A model generated the notes under the pieces. The model searched no databases, was not told the DNA's origin, and saw nothing but the letters and a program-made list of their open reading frames with translations. From CAZPAH01 sp964584495 (lineage in GTDB: Bacteria; Krumholzibacteriota; Krumholzibacteriia; Krumholzibacteriales; Krumholzibacteriaceae): a stretch of DNA of 5,458 bases. Both the position numbers and the translations under genes were made by a program. The DNA is taken from NCBI GenBank assembly GCA_964584495.1, contig CAZPAH010000162.1, forward strand, positions 1-5,458. Reading direction: 5' to 3'. Below, piece by piece: positions 1 to 5,010 of the stretch; positions within the stretch are counted from its first letter, which is position 1, and each line of letters begins with the position of its first letter.

Positions 1-1587
1 AAGATCAACGCTCATCCCCATTACGATTCAGCAATGAATATAGCGCTTGTCCATAACGGAATAATCGAGAACTACCAGACACTGAAGAAGTCCCTCGAAG
101 CCGAAGGACACAACTTCAAGACCGAGACCGATACAGAAGTGCTGGCGCACTTGATCGAGAGGTTTTACGAGGGAAAAGACCTAGAGGTCGCCGTCCAGAA
201 GGCGCTTCACATGGTCGAGGGTACATACGGCATTCTGGTGATTTCGCCGAGCGAGCCGGATAAGCTGGTCGGCGCGAGAAACGGTTCCCCTATAGTCGTT
301 GGAATAGGCGATGATGAGTATTTCATCGCCAGCGATGTCGCCGCGATTCTTAAGCACACGCGGCAGGTCATATTCCTTGAGGATCAGCAGATGGTCGTGG
401 CCGAGCCGGATCATTTCACGACAATGACCATAGAGAACGAGTATGTCGAGCATGTCATTCAGGAGGTCGACTGGGATCTCGATATGATAGAGAAGGGCGG
501 ATTCGAGCATTTCATGCTCAAGGAGATATTCGAGCAGCCGGAAACGATACGTAACGCGATGAGGGGCCGGTTGATATATGAGACTGGAAAGGCGAGGCTC
601 GGCGGGCTGAACATGACCGACCAGGAGCTGAGGGAGATAAAGAGGATCGTCCTGCTGGGATGTGGAACGAGCTGGCACGCCGCCCTTCTGGGCGAATACA
701 TGATAGAGGAAAAGACCAGGATTCCGGTCGAGGTCGAGTACGCCAGCGAGTTCCGGTACAGGAATCCGGTCATGGAGGAGGAGACCCTCGCGTTCGCCAT
801 AAGCCAGTCGGGAGAGACGCTGGACACGCTGGCCGCCCTGAGGGAGGCGCGAAGCAAGGGCGCCCGCTGCATGGGTATCTGCAACGTCGTGGGTAGCACT
901 ATCGCGAGGGAATCCCAGGCGGGTATCTATATCCACGCGGGTCCCGAGATCGGCGTCGCATCTACTAAAGCGTTCACCTCGCAGATAACCGTTCTGAGCC
1001 TTCTCGCGCTGGCGCTCGGCCGGATGCGCGATATCTCGAGTTCGGAAGGCCAGATGATTATCGAGGCGCTCGAAGCGATACCGGACCAGGTATCCCAGAT
1101 ACTGAGGGCGAACGATGAGATAAGCGACATAGCCGACAAGTATCATCATCATAATAATTTCCTCTACCTCGGGCGCGGAGCGAACTACCCGGTCGCTCTC
1201 GAGGGAGCCCTTAAGCTGAAAGAGATCTCCTACGTTCATGCCGAAGGGTACCCTGCGGCGGAAATGAAGCACGGCCCCATCGCCCTTATCGACGAGAATA
1301 TGCCGGTGGTCTTCATCTGCCCGAAAGATGCCGCATACCACAAGATCGTGGGAAATATTCACGAGGTGAAGGCACGCAAGGGAAAGATAATCGCGATCAC
1401 AAGCGAGGGGAGCAAGGAAGTGGTGAAAATGGCGGATCATGTAATATTCATACCGCAGACCCTCGACTTCCTCTACCCGATCCTTTCGGTGATTCCTCTT
1501 CAACTCATGGCGTATCACATAGCCGTGAAAAGGGGATGCCACGTCGATCAACCGAGAAATCTGGCGAAAAGTGTCACCGTGGAATAG
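1..1587 (+). CDS. glmS: Glutamine--fructose-6-phosphate aminotransferase (isomerizing), 5'-truncated by the window edge
   Basis: GlmS makes glucosamine-6-phosphate from fructose-6-phosphate and glutamine in the cytoplasm, the first step towards UDP-GlcNAc for peptidoglycan and lipopolysaccharide. The reading frame is open from base 1, so 528 residues are visible. Aligned by memory to E. coli GlmS (608 residues after Met removal), about 80 N-terminal residues are missing, including the catalytic Cys1. What is visible is the end of the glutaminase domain (NAHPH at 3-7, HNG at 18-20, TDTE at 43-46), the first SIS domain from about 207 (CGTS at 221-224, then SQSGET) and the second SIS domain from about 378. 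Isomerase residues are present: KEIS at 407-410, KHGP at 423-426, and the invariant tail DQPRNLAKSVTVE, whose Lys523 corresponds to E. coli Lys603. No frameshift or internal stop is seen. A hairpin with a T-run follows the TAG stop, so this is probably the end of a transcription unit. Any upstream glmS ribozyme would lie outside the window. Confidence 0.98.
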   Translation, partial: KINAHPHYDSAMNIALVHNGIIENYQTLKKSLEAEGHNFKTETDTEVLAHLIERFYEGKDLEVAVQKALHMVEGTYGILVISPSEPDKLVGARNGSPIVVGIGDDEYFIASDVAAILKHTRQVIFLEDQQMVVAEPDHFTTMTIENEYVEHVIQEVDWDLDMIEKGGFEHFMLKEIFEQPETIRNAMRGRLIYETGKARLGGLNMTDQELREIKRIVLLGCGTSWHAALLGEYMIEEKTRIPVEVEYASEFRYRNPVMEEETLAFAISQSGETLDTLAALREARSKGARCMGICNVVGSTIARESQAGIYIHAGPEIGVASTKAFTSQITVLSLLALALGRMRDISSSEGQMIIEALEAIPDQVSQILRANDEISDIADKYHHHNNFLYLGRGANYPVALEGALKLKEISYVHAEGYPAAEMKHGPIALIDENMPVVFICPKDAAYHKIVGNIHEVKARKGKIIAITSEGSKEVVKMADHVIFIPQTLDFLYPILSVIPLQLMAYHIAVKRGCHVDQPRNLAKSVTVE

Positions 1588-1592
1588 TACAA

Positions 1593-1625
1593 CGGCCGCC
1601 CTTTGCGGTGACGCGGCCGATTTTT
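1593..1625 (+). terminator. Probable rho-independent terminator of glmS
   Basis: A perfect 7-bp GC-rich inverted repeat, CGGCCGC (1593-1599) and GCGGCCG (1613-1619), encloses a 13-base loop. It is followed after one A by five T's (1621-1625). It begins five bases after the glmS stop codon. The large loop and short T-run make it moderate rather than strong, so some read-through into ridA is possible. A second 5-bp hairpin, CCGGC/GCCGG at 1629-1643, has no T-run. Confidence 0.65.
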
Positions 1626-1677
1626 CAGCCGGCACCAGGCCGGGAACGGTCCTCGATAGGTAAAAAAGGAGTGAGGC

Positions 1678-2055
1678 ATGAAGAAAATCATTTCCACGAA
1701 CTCGGCCCCGGCCGCCGTCGGCCCCTACAGCCAGGCTATAAGGGCGGGCGACTATCTTTTTATTTCGGGTCAGCTCGGCATTGATCCGGCGACGGGAAAG
1801 CTCTTGGACGGTCTCGAGAATCAGGTCGAAAGGGCGCTGACAAACCTAAAGGCGATACTTGAGGAAGCCGGTGGAAACATGGGCAATATAGTGAAGACGA
1901 CGGTCCTACTCCAGTCGATAGGCGATTTCAAGACGATGAACGGGATATACGGCGGTTTCTTCGCCGGTGACCCGCCGGCAAGGGCCGCTTTCGAGGTGGC
2001 CGCGCTTCCGCTAGGCGGGCTGGTCGAGATCGAAGCGATAGCCTACCTTGGGTAA
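1678..2055 (+). CDS. ridA: RidA family reactive intermediate/imine deaminase (YjgF/YER057c/UK114)
   Basis: RidA proteins hydrolyse reactive enamines and imines, such as 2-aminoacrylate released by PLP-dependent threonine/serine dehydratases, to ketoacids and ammonia. They protect PLP enzymes from damage and usually work as cytosolic trimers. The 125-residue product has the family's usual length and covers the single chorismate-mutase-like domain: an N-terminal APAAVGPYSQA motif, then SGQLG, and a C-terminal block with Arg102 in PPAR and Glu117 in VEIEAIA. These correspond to the substrate-binding Arg105 and Glu120 of E. coli RidA, which marks the active RidA subfamily rather than the Rid4-7 groups. 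The ATG start is set by AAGGAG at 1666-1671 with a 6-base spacer. The gene lies 90 bases after glmS, beyond a likely terminator, and ends 45 bases before selC. I see no clear promoter of its own, so it may depend on read-through from glmS. Confidence 0.96.
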   Translation: MKKIISTNSAPAAVGPYSQAIRAGDYLFISGQLGIDPATGKLLDGLENQVERALTNLKAILEEAGGNMGNIVKTTVLLQSIGDFKTMNGIYGGFFAGDPPARAAFEVAALPLGGLVEIEAIAYLG

Positions 2056-2063
2056 CAGTCGGC

Positions 2064-2089
2064 TTTACAGTTCTTCTTTTTTATATTAT
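2064..2089 (+). promoter_or_regulatory. Weak candidate promoter for selC
   Basis: An AT-rich stretch just before the tRNA gene contains TATTAT (2084-2089) as a possible -10, which would start transcription about 5-7 bases before the mature tRNA 5' end. TTTACA at 2064-2069 resembles a -35, but the 14-base spacer is short. Only the AT-rich -10 and its position support this call. Confidence 0.3.
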
Positions 2090-2100
2090 CGTTCCGGTGC

Positions 2101-2198
2101 GGGAATGGAAGGGTTCTGGTGGGCCCCAAGGACTTCAAATCCTTATGCCGGGTGCTAAAACCATCCGGGGTGGGTTCGATTCCCACACGTTCCCGCCA
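2101..2198 (+). tRNA. selC: tRNA-Sec (selenocysteine), anticodon UCA
   Basis: This RNA is charged with serine by SerRS, converted to Sec-tRNA by SelA, and delivered by SelB to recoded UGA codons. The cloverleaf can be drawn by hand. The acceptor is 2101-2108 with 2187-2194: seven pairs, one of them U-G, then a G-A apposition at pair 8. The 6-bp D stem is 2111-2116/2121-2126 with a 4-base loop (TGGT). The anticodon stem is 2128-2132/2140-2144 with loop CTTCAAA and anticodon TCA at 2135-2137. A long variable arm has a 7-bp stem, 2148-2154/2162-2168. The 5-bp T stem is 2170-2174/2182-2186 with loop TTCGATT. Discriminator G2195 and encoded CCA at 2196-2198 follow. The six-pair D stem with tetraloop, the UCA anticodon, the extra arm and the 98-base length are diagnostic for tRNA-Sec and exclude an ordinary tRNA-Ser. 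No selA, selB, selD or selenoprotein gene is visible in the window. The only odd point is the unpaired eighth acceptor position. Confidence 0.97.
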
Positions 2199-2237
2199 TC
2201 ATAATATATAACGGGAAAAGGGAGTCGCCGGGAACGT
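2187..2237 (+). repeat. 9-base inverted repeat between the tRNA-Sec 3' acceptor strand and its trailer
   Basis: ACGTTCCCG (2187-2195: the 3' acceptor strand plus discriminator) is exactly reverse-complemented by CGGGAACGT at 2229-2237, with 33 bases between them. In a precursor RNA this trailer could pair with the acceptor 3' strand by nine Watson-Crick pairs, more than the authentic 5' strand offers. No T-run follows, so it is not a conventional terminator. It may be chance or a feature of the precursor. Confidence 0.5.
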
Positions 2238-2275
2238 CCGCGGCTTCATGATGAAGGTAGAGAGGCATTCTTCAC

Positions 2276-2974
2276 GTGGGCAGGTATAAACGAGTTTGCG
2301 GCTCATTCGATCCTTTCCCAGTTTCAGTTTGCCTGATCGCTCTAACGATCCTGGCCGCCGCGGGGGCTTCAACCGCCGGAACGAAAGCCATCGGTGAAAA
2401 GTTTCCCCGGGCGGCCGCGCTGGTTTCCCTCGAAGCATGGACGGACAGCGTCGAGGCCGCCTCGGGCAAGCCGGACATAACGCTGGATGAGATGAAGTCG
2501 ATACTCGAGCGCGAGACGGGAGAACCGGTGATAGAGGGGACCGAGTGGCGCAGGAGAAAGAATCCGCGGGTGGCCATGCTCTGTGCCCTCGCCTGTCCCG
2601 GGCTCGGTCAGATCTACAACGAGAAACCGTTCAAGGCGGCGATCGCCCTCGGCTTCGAATCGTGGTATATGGGAAGAATCATCCATTACTACAGGGAGGA
2701 AAAGCGGGAGACGAGGATACGCGATTCGTACCCCAAGTGGAAGGTTTCACCGATCGATTCGACCCTCTACATCAGCAGCGACTGGAAGTTTTACGATGCA
2801 TGGGTCGAGGAGTACAAGGCCAGGAAAATAGACTGGATTTGGTGGCTGGCCGGAGTTAAGCTGGTGACCATACTCGATGCCTATATCGACGCCCACCTCA
2901 ACGATATGAGGTTCAGGATCGAGGAGGTCGGCGGAGAGGACAGCGCCGGTATCTCGATTGTATTCGATTTCTAG
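2276..2974 (+). CDS. DUF5683-like secreted or membrane protein of unknown function
   Basis: The function is unknown. The 232-residue product starts with basic residues and a hydrophobic segment (about 15-34, ending AAAGASTAG) that looks like a signal peptide or anchor. A less conserved, charged stretch follows (about 40-92). The recognisable part is NPRVAMLCALACPGLGQIYN (96-115), a PGLGQ-type turn as in DUF5683 and other 'PGWGQ' small membrane domains, then an aromatic segment (about 118-140). A second hydrophobic segment, about 186-200, leads into DAYIDAHL (201-208), the DUF5683 signature end. The C-terminus GISIVFDF resembles a beta strand. Family assignment is by motif memory only. The GTG start has AGAGG at 2261-2265 with a 10-base spacer, and a TAG in this frame at 2258 excludes an earlier start. 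A 13-codon ATG frame (2248-2289) overlaps the start in another frame and may be spurious. The gene precedes lepB by 134 bases; in Bacteroidetes, DUF5683 genes also sit beside lepB. Confidence 0.82.
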   Translation: MGRYKRVCGSFDPFPVSVCLIALTILAAAGASTAGTKAIGEKFPRAAALVSLEAWTDSVEAASGKPDITLDEMKSILERETGEPVIEGTEWRRRKNPRVAMLCALACPGLGQIYNEKPFKAAIALGFESWYMGRIIHYYREEKRETRIRDSYPKWKVSPIDSTLYISSDWKFYDAWVEEYKARKIDWIWWLAGVKLVTILDAYIDAHLNDMRFRIEEVGGEDSAGISIVFDF

Positions 2975-2986
2975 GCTCTAGCGGCA

Positions 2987-3006
2987 GCCGTATTGCTTTT
3001 TACGGC
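2987..3006 (+). other. Hairpin after the DUF5683-like gene
   Basis: GCCGTA (2987-2992) and TACGGC (3001-3006) form a perfect 6-bp stem with an 8-base T-rich loop, 12 bases after the TAG stop. GC-rich sequence rather than a T-run follows, so it is not a standard intrinsic terminator on this strand. It could protect the transcript 3' end or be incidental. Confidence 0.35.
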
Positions 3007-3036
3007 ACGGGCGGGGGCGGAAAGCGATCAAGCGGC

Positions 3037-3066
3037 TTGCATCCGTCATGTTGATAGGCGTACAAT
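3037..3066 (+). promoter_or_regulatory. Candidate sigma70-type promoter for lepB
   Basis: TACAAT at 3061-3066 matches the -10 consensus at five of six positions. TTGCAT at 3037-3042 lies 18 bases upstream and keeps the TTG of the -35. A transcript would start near 3073 and leave a leader of about 35 bases before the lepB GTG. The -35 is poor, so this is only a fair prediction. Confidence 0.42.
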
Positions 3067-3108
3067 GGGGCTCTGTAGATCGAGAGGGACCCGAGAAGAA
3101 AGGCAGAT

Positions 3109-3717
3109 GTGAATACACAACCGAAGCAGAAACCGAAATCCAAGCTGAGAGAGTACACCGAGATAATCGTCACCGCGGTTGTCCTCGCCCTGATAGTACG
3201 GGCACTTATAATACAGAGTTACCATATTCCGTCGGAATCGATGGAGGATACCCTCCTGAAAGGCGATTTTCTATTCGCCACCAAGTTCATATATGGAGCA
3301 AAGGTGCCGTTCGTGAACCTGCGCTTACCCGCTGTAAGGGGTCCTAGACCGGGCGATGTGGTGATCTTCAAATTCCCCGGTGACAGGAAAACGGACTATA
3401 TCAAGAGATGCATCGCCGTTGAAGGACAGACGATCGAGGTTATCGGGAAGACGGTAAAGGTGGACGGAGTTGAGCTGGAGGAGAAGTATGCCAAGTTCAT
3501 TCATAAGGATATCTCGAGGCGGCCCTTCGGGCCTTTCGAGGTGCCTAAAGGGCATATCTTCGTTATGGGGGATAACCGCGATAACAGTTATGATTCCCGT
3601 TTCTGGGGACCGCTGGACACGAAACTGCTCCGGGGTAAAGCGCTATTCATATATTTCTCAATTGATTATGATAAACACTGGCTGCGATTCACGAGGATCG
3701 GCGATATTATAAGGTGA
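3109..3717 (+). CDS. lepB: Signal peptidase I (type I leader peptidase, S26A)
   Basis: LepB is the membrane-bound Ser/Lys protease that cleaves signal peptides from exported proteins on the outer face of the cytoplasmic membrane. The 202-residue product has a short basic cytoplasmic N-terminus (Lys/Arg-rich 5-14), one membrane segment (about 17-37), then the periplasmic catalytic domain. Box B IPSESM holds the nucleophile Ser44. Box D DYIKR holds the general base Lys99. Box E GDNRDNS lies at 154-160 and is followed by YDSRFWG. The E. coli equivalents are Ser90 and Lys145. The length suits a compact single-membrane-pass enzyme. The start is GTG at 3109, with AAAGG at 3099-3103 and a 5-base spacer. 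The overlapping ATG at 3107 meets TGA at once, and the next Met (45) lies beyond the active-site serine. The gene ends in TGA, the only TGA stop among the complete genes here; the frame after it stays open for 69 codons. The C-terminus RFTRIGDIIR is typical for the family, so TGA is most likely a true stop. Confidence 0.97.
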   Translation: MNTQPKQKPKSKLREYTEIIVTAVVLALIVRALIIQSYHIPSESMEDTLLKGDFLFATKFIYGAKVPFVNLRLPAVRGPRPGDVVIFKFPGDRKTDYIKRCIAVEGQTIEVIGKTVKVDGVELEEKYAKFIHKDISRRPFGPFEVPKGHIFVMGDNRDNSYDSRFWGPLDTKLLRGKALFIYFSIDYDKHWLRFTRIGDIIR

Positions 3718-3855
3718 TTTAGCGGTACGCGGCGTCTCGAGGCCCCCCTTTTTCGCACCGCAGCCGGTTTGAGGCACCGTATTTGCAGTCCGTTATTCGG
3801 ACCCGGAGCTCTTTTCTCGCCTGAAACCGTCAAGCCGGGCGGATTACCTGTGTTC
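3718..3855. other. Non-coding spacer between lepB and the hrcA promoter
   Basis: I find no gene with a ribosome binding site here. A 5-bp hairpin, GTCCG (3788-3792) and CGGAC (3798-3802) with loop TTATT, is followed at a distance by a short T-run (3812-3815) and could be a weak lepB terminator. GCGGT (3722-3726) can pair with ACCGC (3757-3761) across a long loop that holds six C's and five T's. Neither structure is convincing. Confidence 0.4.
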
Positions 3856-3884
3856 TTGACATTATCCCTGCTAAAGCCTAAATT
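3856..3884 (+). promoter_or_regulatory. Sigma70-type promoter of hrcA-grpE
   Basis: A perfect -35, TTGACA (3856-3861), is separated by exactly 17 bases from TAAATT (3879-3884), a four-of-six -10 match. The predicted start is about 3891. The CIRCE-like site begins about four bases later, the usual place for HrcA to block a vegetative promoter. It does not look like a sigma32 promoter. Confidence 0.78.
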
Positions 3885-3894
3885 TATCCAGGTT

Positions 3895-3921
3895 GTAGCA
3901 GTCGGAGACGGAGAGTGCCAG
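3895..3921 (+). promoter_or_regulatory. CIRCE-like operator (HrcA binding site), degenerate
   Basis: GTAGCAGTC (3895-3903), nine bases, GAGTGCCAG (3913-3921) matches the consensus TTAGCACTC-N9-GAGTGCTAA at 7 of 9 positions in each arm, with the exact 9-base spacer. Six of nine positions remain complementary between the arms. It lies directly after the promoter and directly before hrcA, so HrcA autorepression is the natural reading. The spacer and right arm also include the purine-rich GGAG (3910-3913) that could serve as the hrcA ribosome binding site. Confidence 0.75.
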
Positions 3922-3923
3922 GA

Positions 3924-4952
3924 ATGATGCTTGAAAATGACATAACTCCTTTCGAAAGCGTCATATTAGGAGATGTAATAGATCTCTATATCGAAACCGG
4001 AAAGCCGGTTAGTTCCAAGATGCTTAAATTGAGATTCAATCTCAGAGCAAGTTCCGCCAATATCCGGAACCACCTGCACGAGCTCGAATCGAAGAGATAC
4101 ATCTTCAAACCCCACATTTCCGCGGGAAGGGTTCCCAGTGATAAAGGGTACAGGTGGTACGTCGACAATATTAGGAAGACCAACCCGCTCAGCAGGAAGA
4201 TGAAGGAGGAGATAAGAAGCAGGATCGGGAGCGATTGGGGCGACATGCGTGAAATAATGCATAGGACCTCGAAGCTTATCGGGGAAATAACCGACTATAT
4301 GGGGCTGATGATGGGGATTTACCAATCGCTCGGGCATGTGAGAAATCTTAGGATAGTCCAGCAAGAGCATCTCAGCGGCCTGATCGTTCTGGTGATGATC
4401 GACGGGACCGATCGAAAGGTCCCCGTTGAGTTTCCAAAGAGATATTCGCCGTTTGTCATCGATCGCGCGGTACAGATAATAAACGAGAGGGTTGCGGGTT
4501 TTCCTCTTGAAGAGGCGCAGAGGCGTATTGAAAACTTTCTCAAGGAAAGCGCCGGGGTCGAGAGAGAGATCGCCGGATTGATATCGAGTAATGCCGAGTA
4601 CCTTTTCAACTGGGCGTACGACCTTGAGTATCACTTTAAAGGCATGAGCGATAATATTGCTATGGCGGAATTTAGCGATACGATGCTATTGCGCGGCCTC
4701 GTCCGGATCATGGGGGAAAAATCGTTGATGCTCAATCTTATGCGAAGCAGGATGGAGCACGATACAATGGTGACTATCGGCAGTGAAAATCTGCTGGATG
4801 AATTCGAGTCATTCTCGATAGTGACAAAACGTTTCAGAACGGGGGAATGCGACGGTTTGGTGGGAATACTGGGCCCCACGAGGATGAGTTACGGGATGGT
4901 ACTGTCCTTGCTGAACAGGATAGAGGAGGAATTCCGTTACCACGCAAGGTAG
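3924..4952 (+). CDS. hrcA: Heat-inducible transcription repressor HrcA
   Basis: HrcA is a dimeric repressor that binds CIRCE operators in front of chaperone operons; its activity depends on GroEL, so heat stress derepresses these genes. From the ATG at 3924 the product has 342 residues, the usual HrcA length. The N-terminal winged helix holds YIETGKPVSS, then SSANIRNHLHELE and PHISAGRVPSDKGYRWYVD (within residues 11-81). The middle is the GAF-like/dimerization region with the inserted domain. The C-terminus keeps IGSEN (285-289) and GPTRMSY (317-323), both family hallmarks. Three starts are possible: GTG 3915 (GGAGA at 3904-3908, spacer 6), ATG 3924 (GGAG at 3910-3913, spacer 10) and ATG 3927. 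I chose 3924 because GTG 3915 lies inside the right arm of the CIRCE-like operator; GTG 3915 remains a real alternative. grpE follows after 55 bases, so hrcA heads a class I heat-shock operon under its own control. Confidence 0.96.
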   Translation: MMLENDITPFESVILGDVIDLYIETGKPVSSKMLKLRFNLRASSANIRNHLHELESKRYIFKPHISAGRVPSDKGYRWYVDNIRKTNPLSRKMKEEIRSRIGSDWGDMREIMHRTSKLIGEITDYMGLMMGIYQSLGHVRNLRIVQQEHLSGLIVLVMIDGTDRKVPVEFPKRYSPFVIDRAVQIINERVAGFPLEEAQRRIENFLKESAGVEREIAGLISSNAEYLFNWAYDLEYHFKGMSDNIAMAEFSDTMLLRGLVRIMGEKSLMLNLMRSRMEHDTMVTIGSENLLDEFESFSIVTKRFRTGECDGLVGILGPTRMSYGMVLSLLNRIEEEFRYHAR

Positions 4953-4979
4953 GCCGGTTTTCCGGCCGAGTCGATTTTT
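4952..4979 (+). terminator. Hairpin with nearby T-run between hrcA and grpE (possible attenuator or processing site)
   Basis: GGCCGG (4952-4957), loop TTTT, CCGGCC (4962-4967) is a perfect 6-bp GC stem that begins on the last base of the hrcA stop codon. Five T's come at 4975-4979, seven bases after the stem, too far for an efficient intrinsic terminator. It may instead be a partial terminator or an mRNA processing or stabilising element that separates hrcA from chaperone expression. Confidence 0.45.
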
Positions 4980-4993
4980 GCACGAAAGTTAAA

Positions 4994-5010
4994 GGGAGGA
5001 TAGAGCTTTG
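4994..5010 (+). promoter_or_regulatory. Strong ribosome binding site that fixes the TTG start of grpE
   Basis: GGGAGG at 4994-4999 is a near-perfect Shine-Dalgarno sequence, eight bases before TTG at 5008. An in-frame TAA at 4990-4992 blocks any earlier start, and the next in-frame ATG is codon 24 with no such site. This makes TTG the likely start despite being a rare initiator. Confidence 0.8.

Noticed and set aside
181..1635. A 484-codon open frame on the minus strand opposite glmS
   Set aside because: It is antisense to a clearly conserved gene, has no recognisable domain, and is rich in Arg, His and Leu as expected from the complement of this codon usage.
2070..2087. T-rich stretch after ridA as an intrinsic terminator
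   Set aside because: No stable inverted repeat precedes the T-run. It fits better as the AT-rich promoter region of selC.
2101..2198. tRNA-Ser with a long variable arm, or a suppressor tRNA
   Set aside because: The UCA anticodon, six-pair D stem with 4-base loop and 98-base length fit tRNA-Sec, not tRNA-Ser.
2101..2260. selC as an attachment site for an integrated element
   Set aside because: selC is an integration hotspot in enterics, but here core genes flank it, no integrase is present, and no direct repeat of the tRNA 3' end is seen downstream.
3107..3112. ATG directly followed by TGA as a possible Met-Sec start of lepB
   Set aside because: That frame does not encode LepB. GTG 3109 has a good ribosome binding site and gives the complete protein.
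3869..3900. TGCTA-N22-TAGCA inverted repeat taken as the CIRCE element
   Set aside because: Its spacing does not fit CIRCE. The right arm is part of the better site at 3895-3921, which has the exact 9-base spacer.
3966..4634. A 222-codon minus-strand open frame opposite hrcA
   Set aside because: hrcA shows family motifs throughout this stretch. The antisense frame has no motif and no sign of a ribosome binding site.
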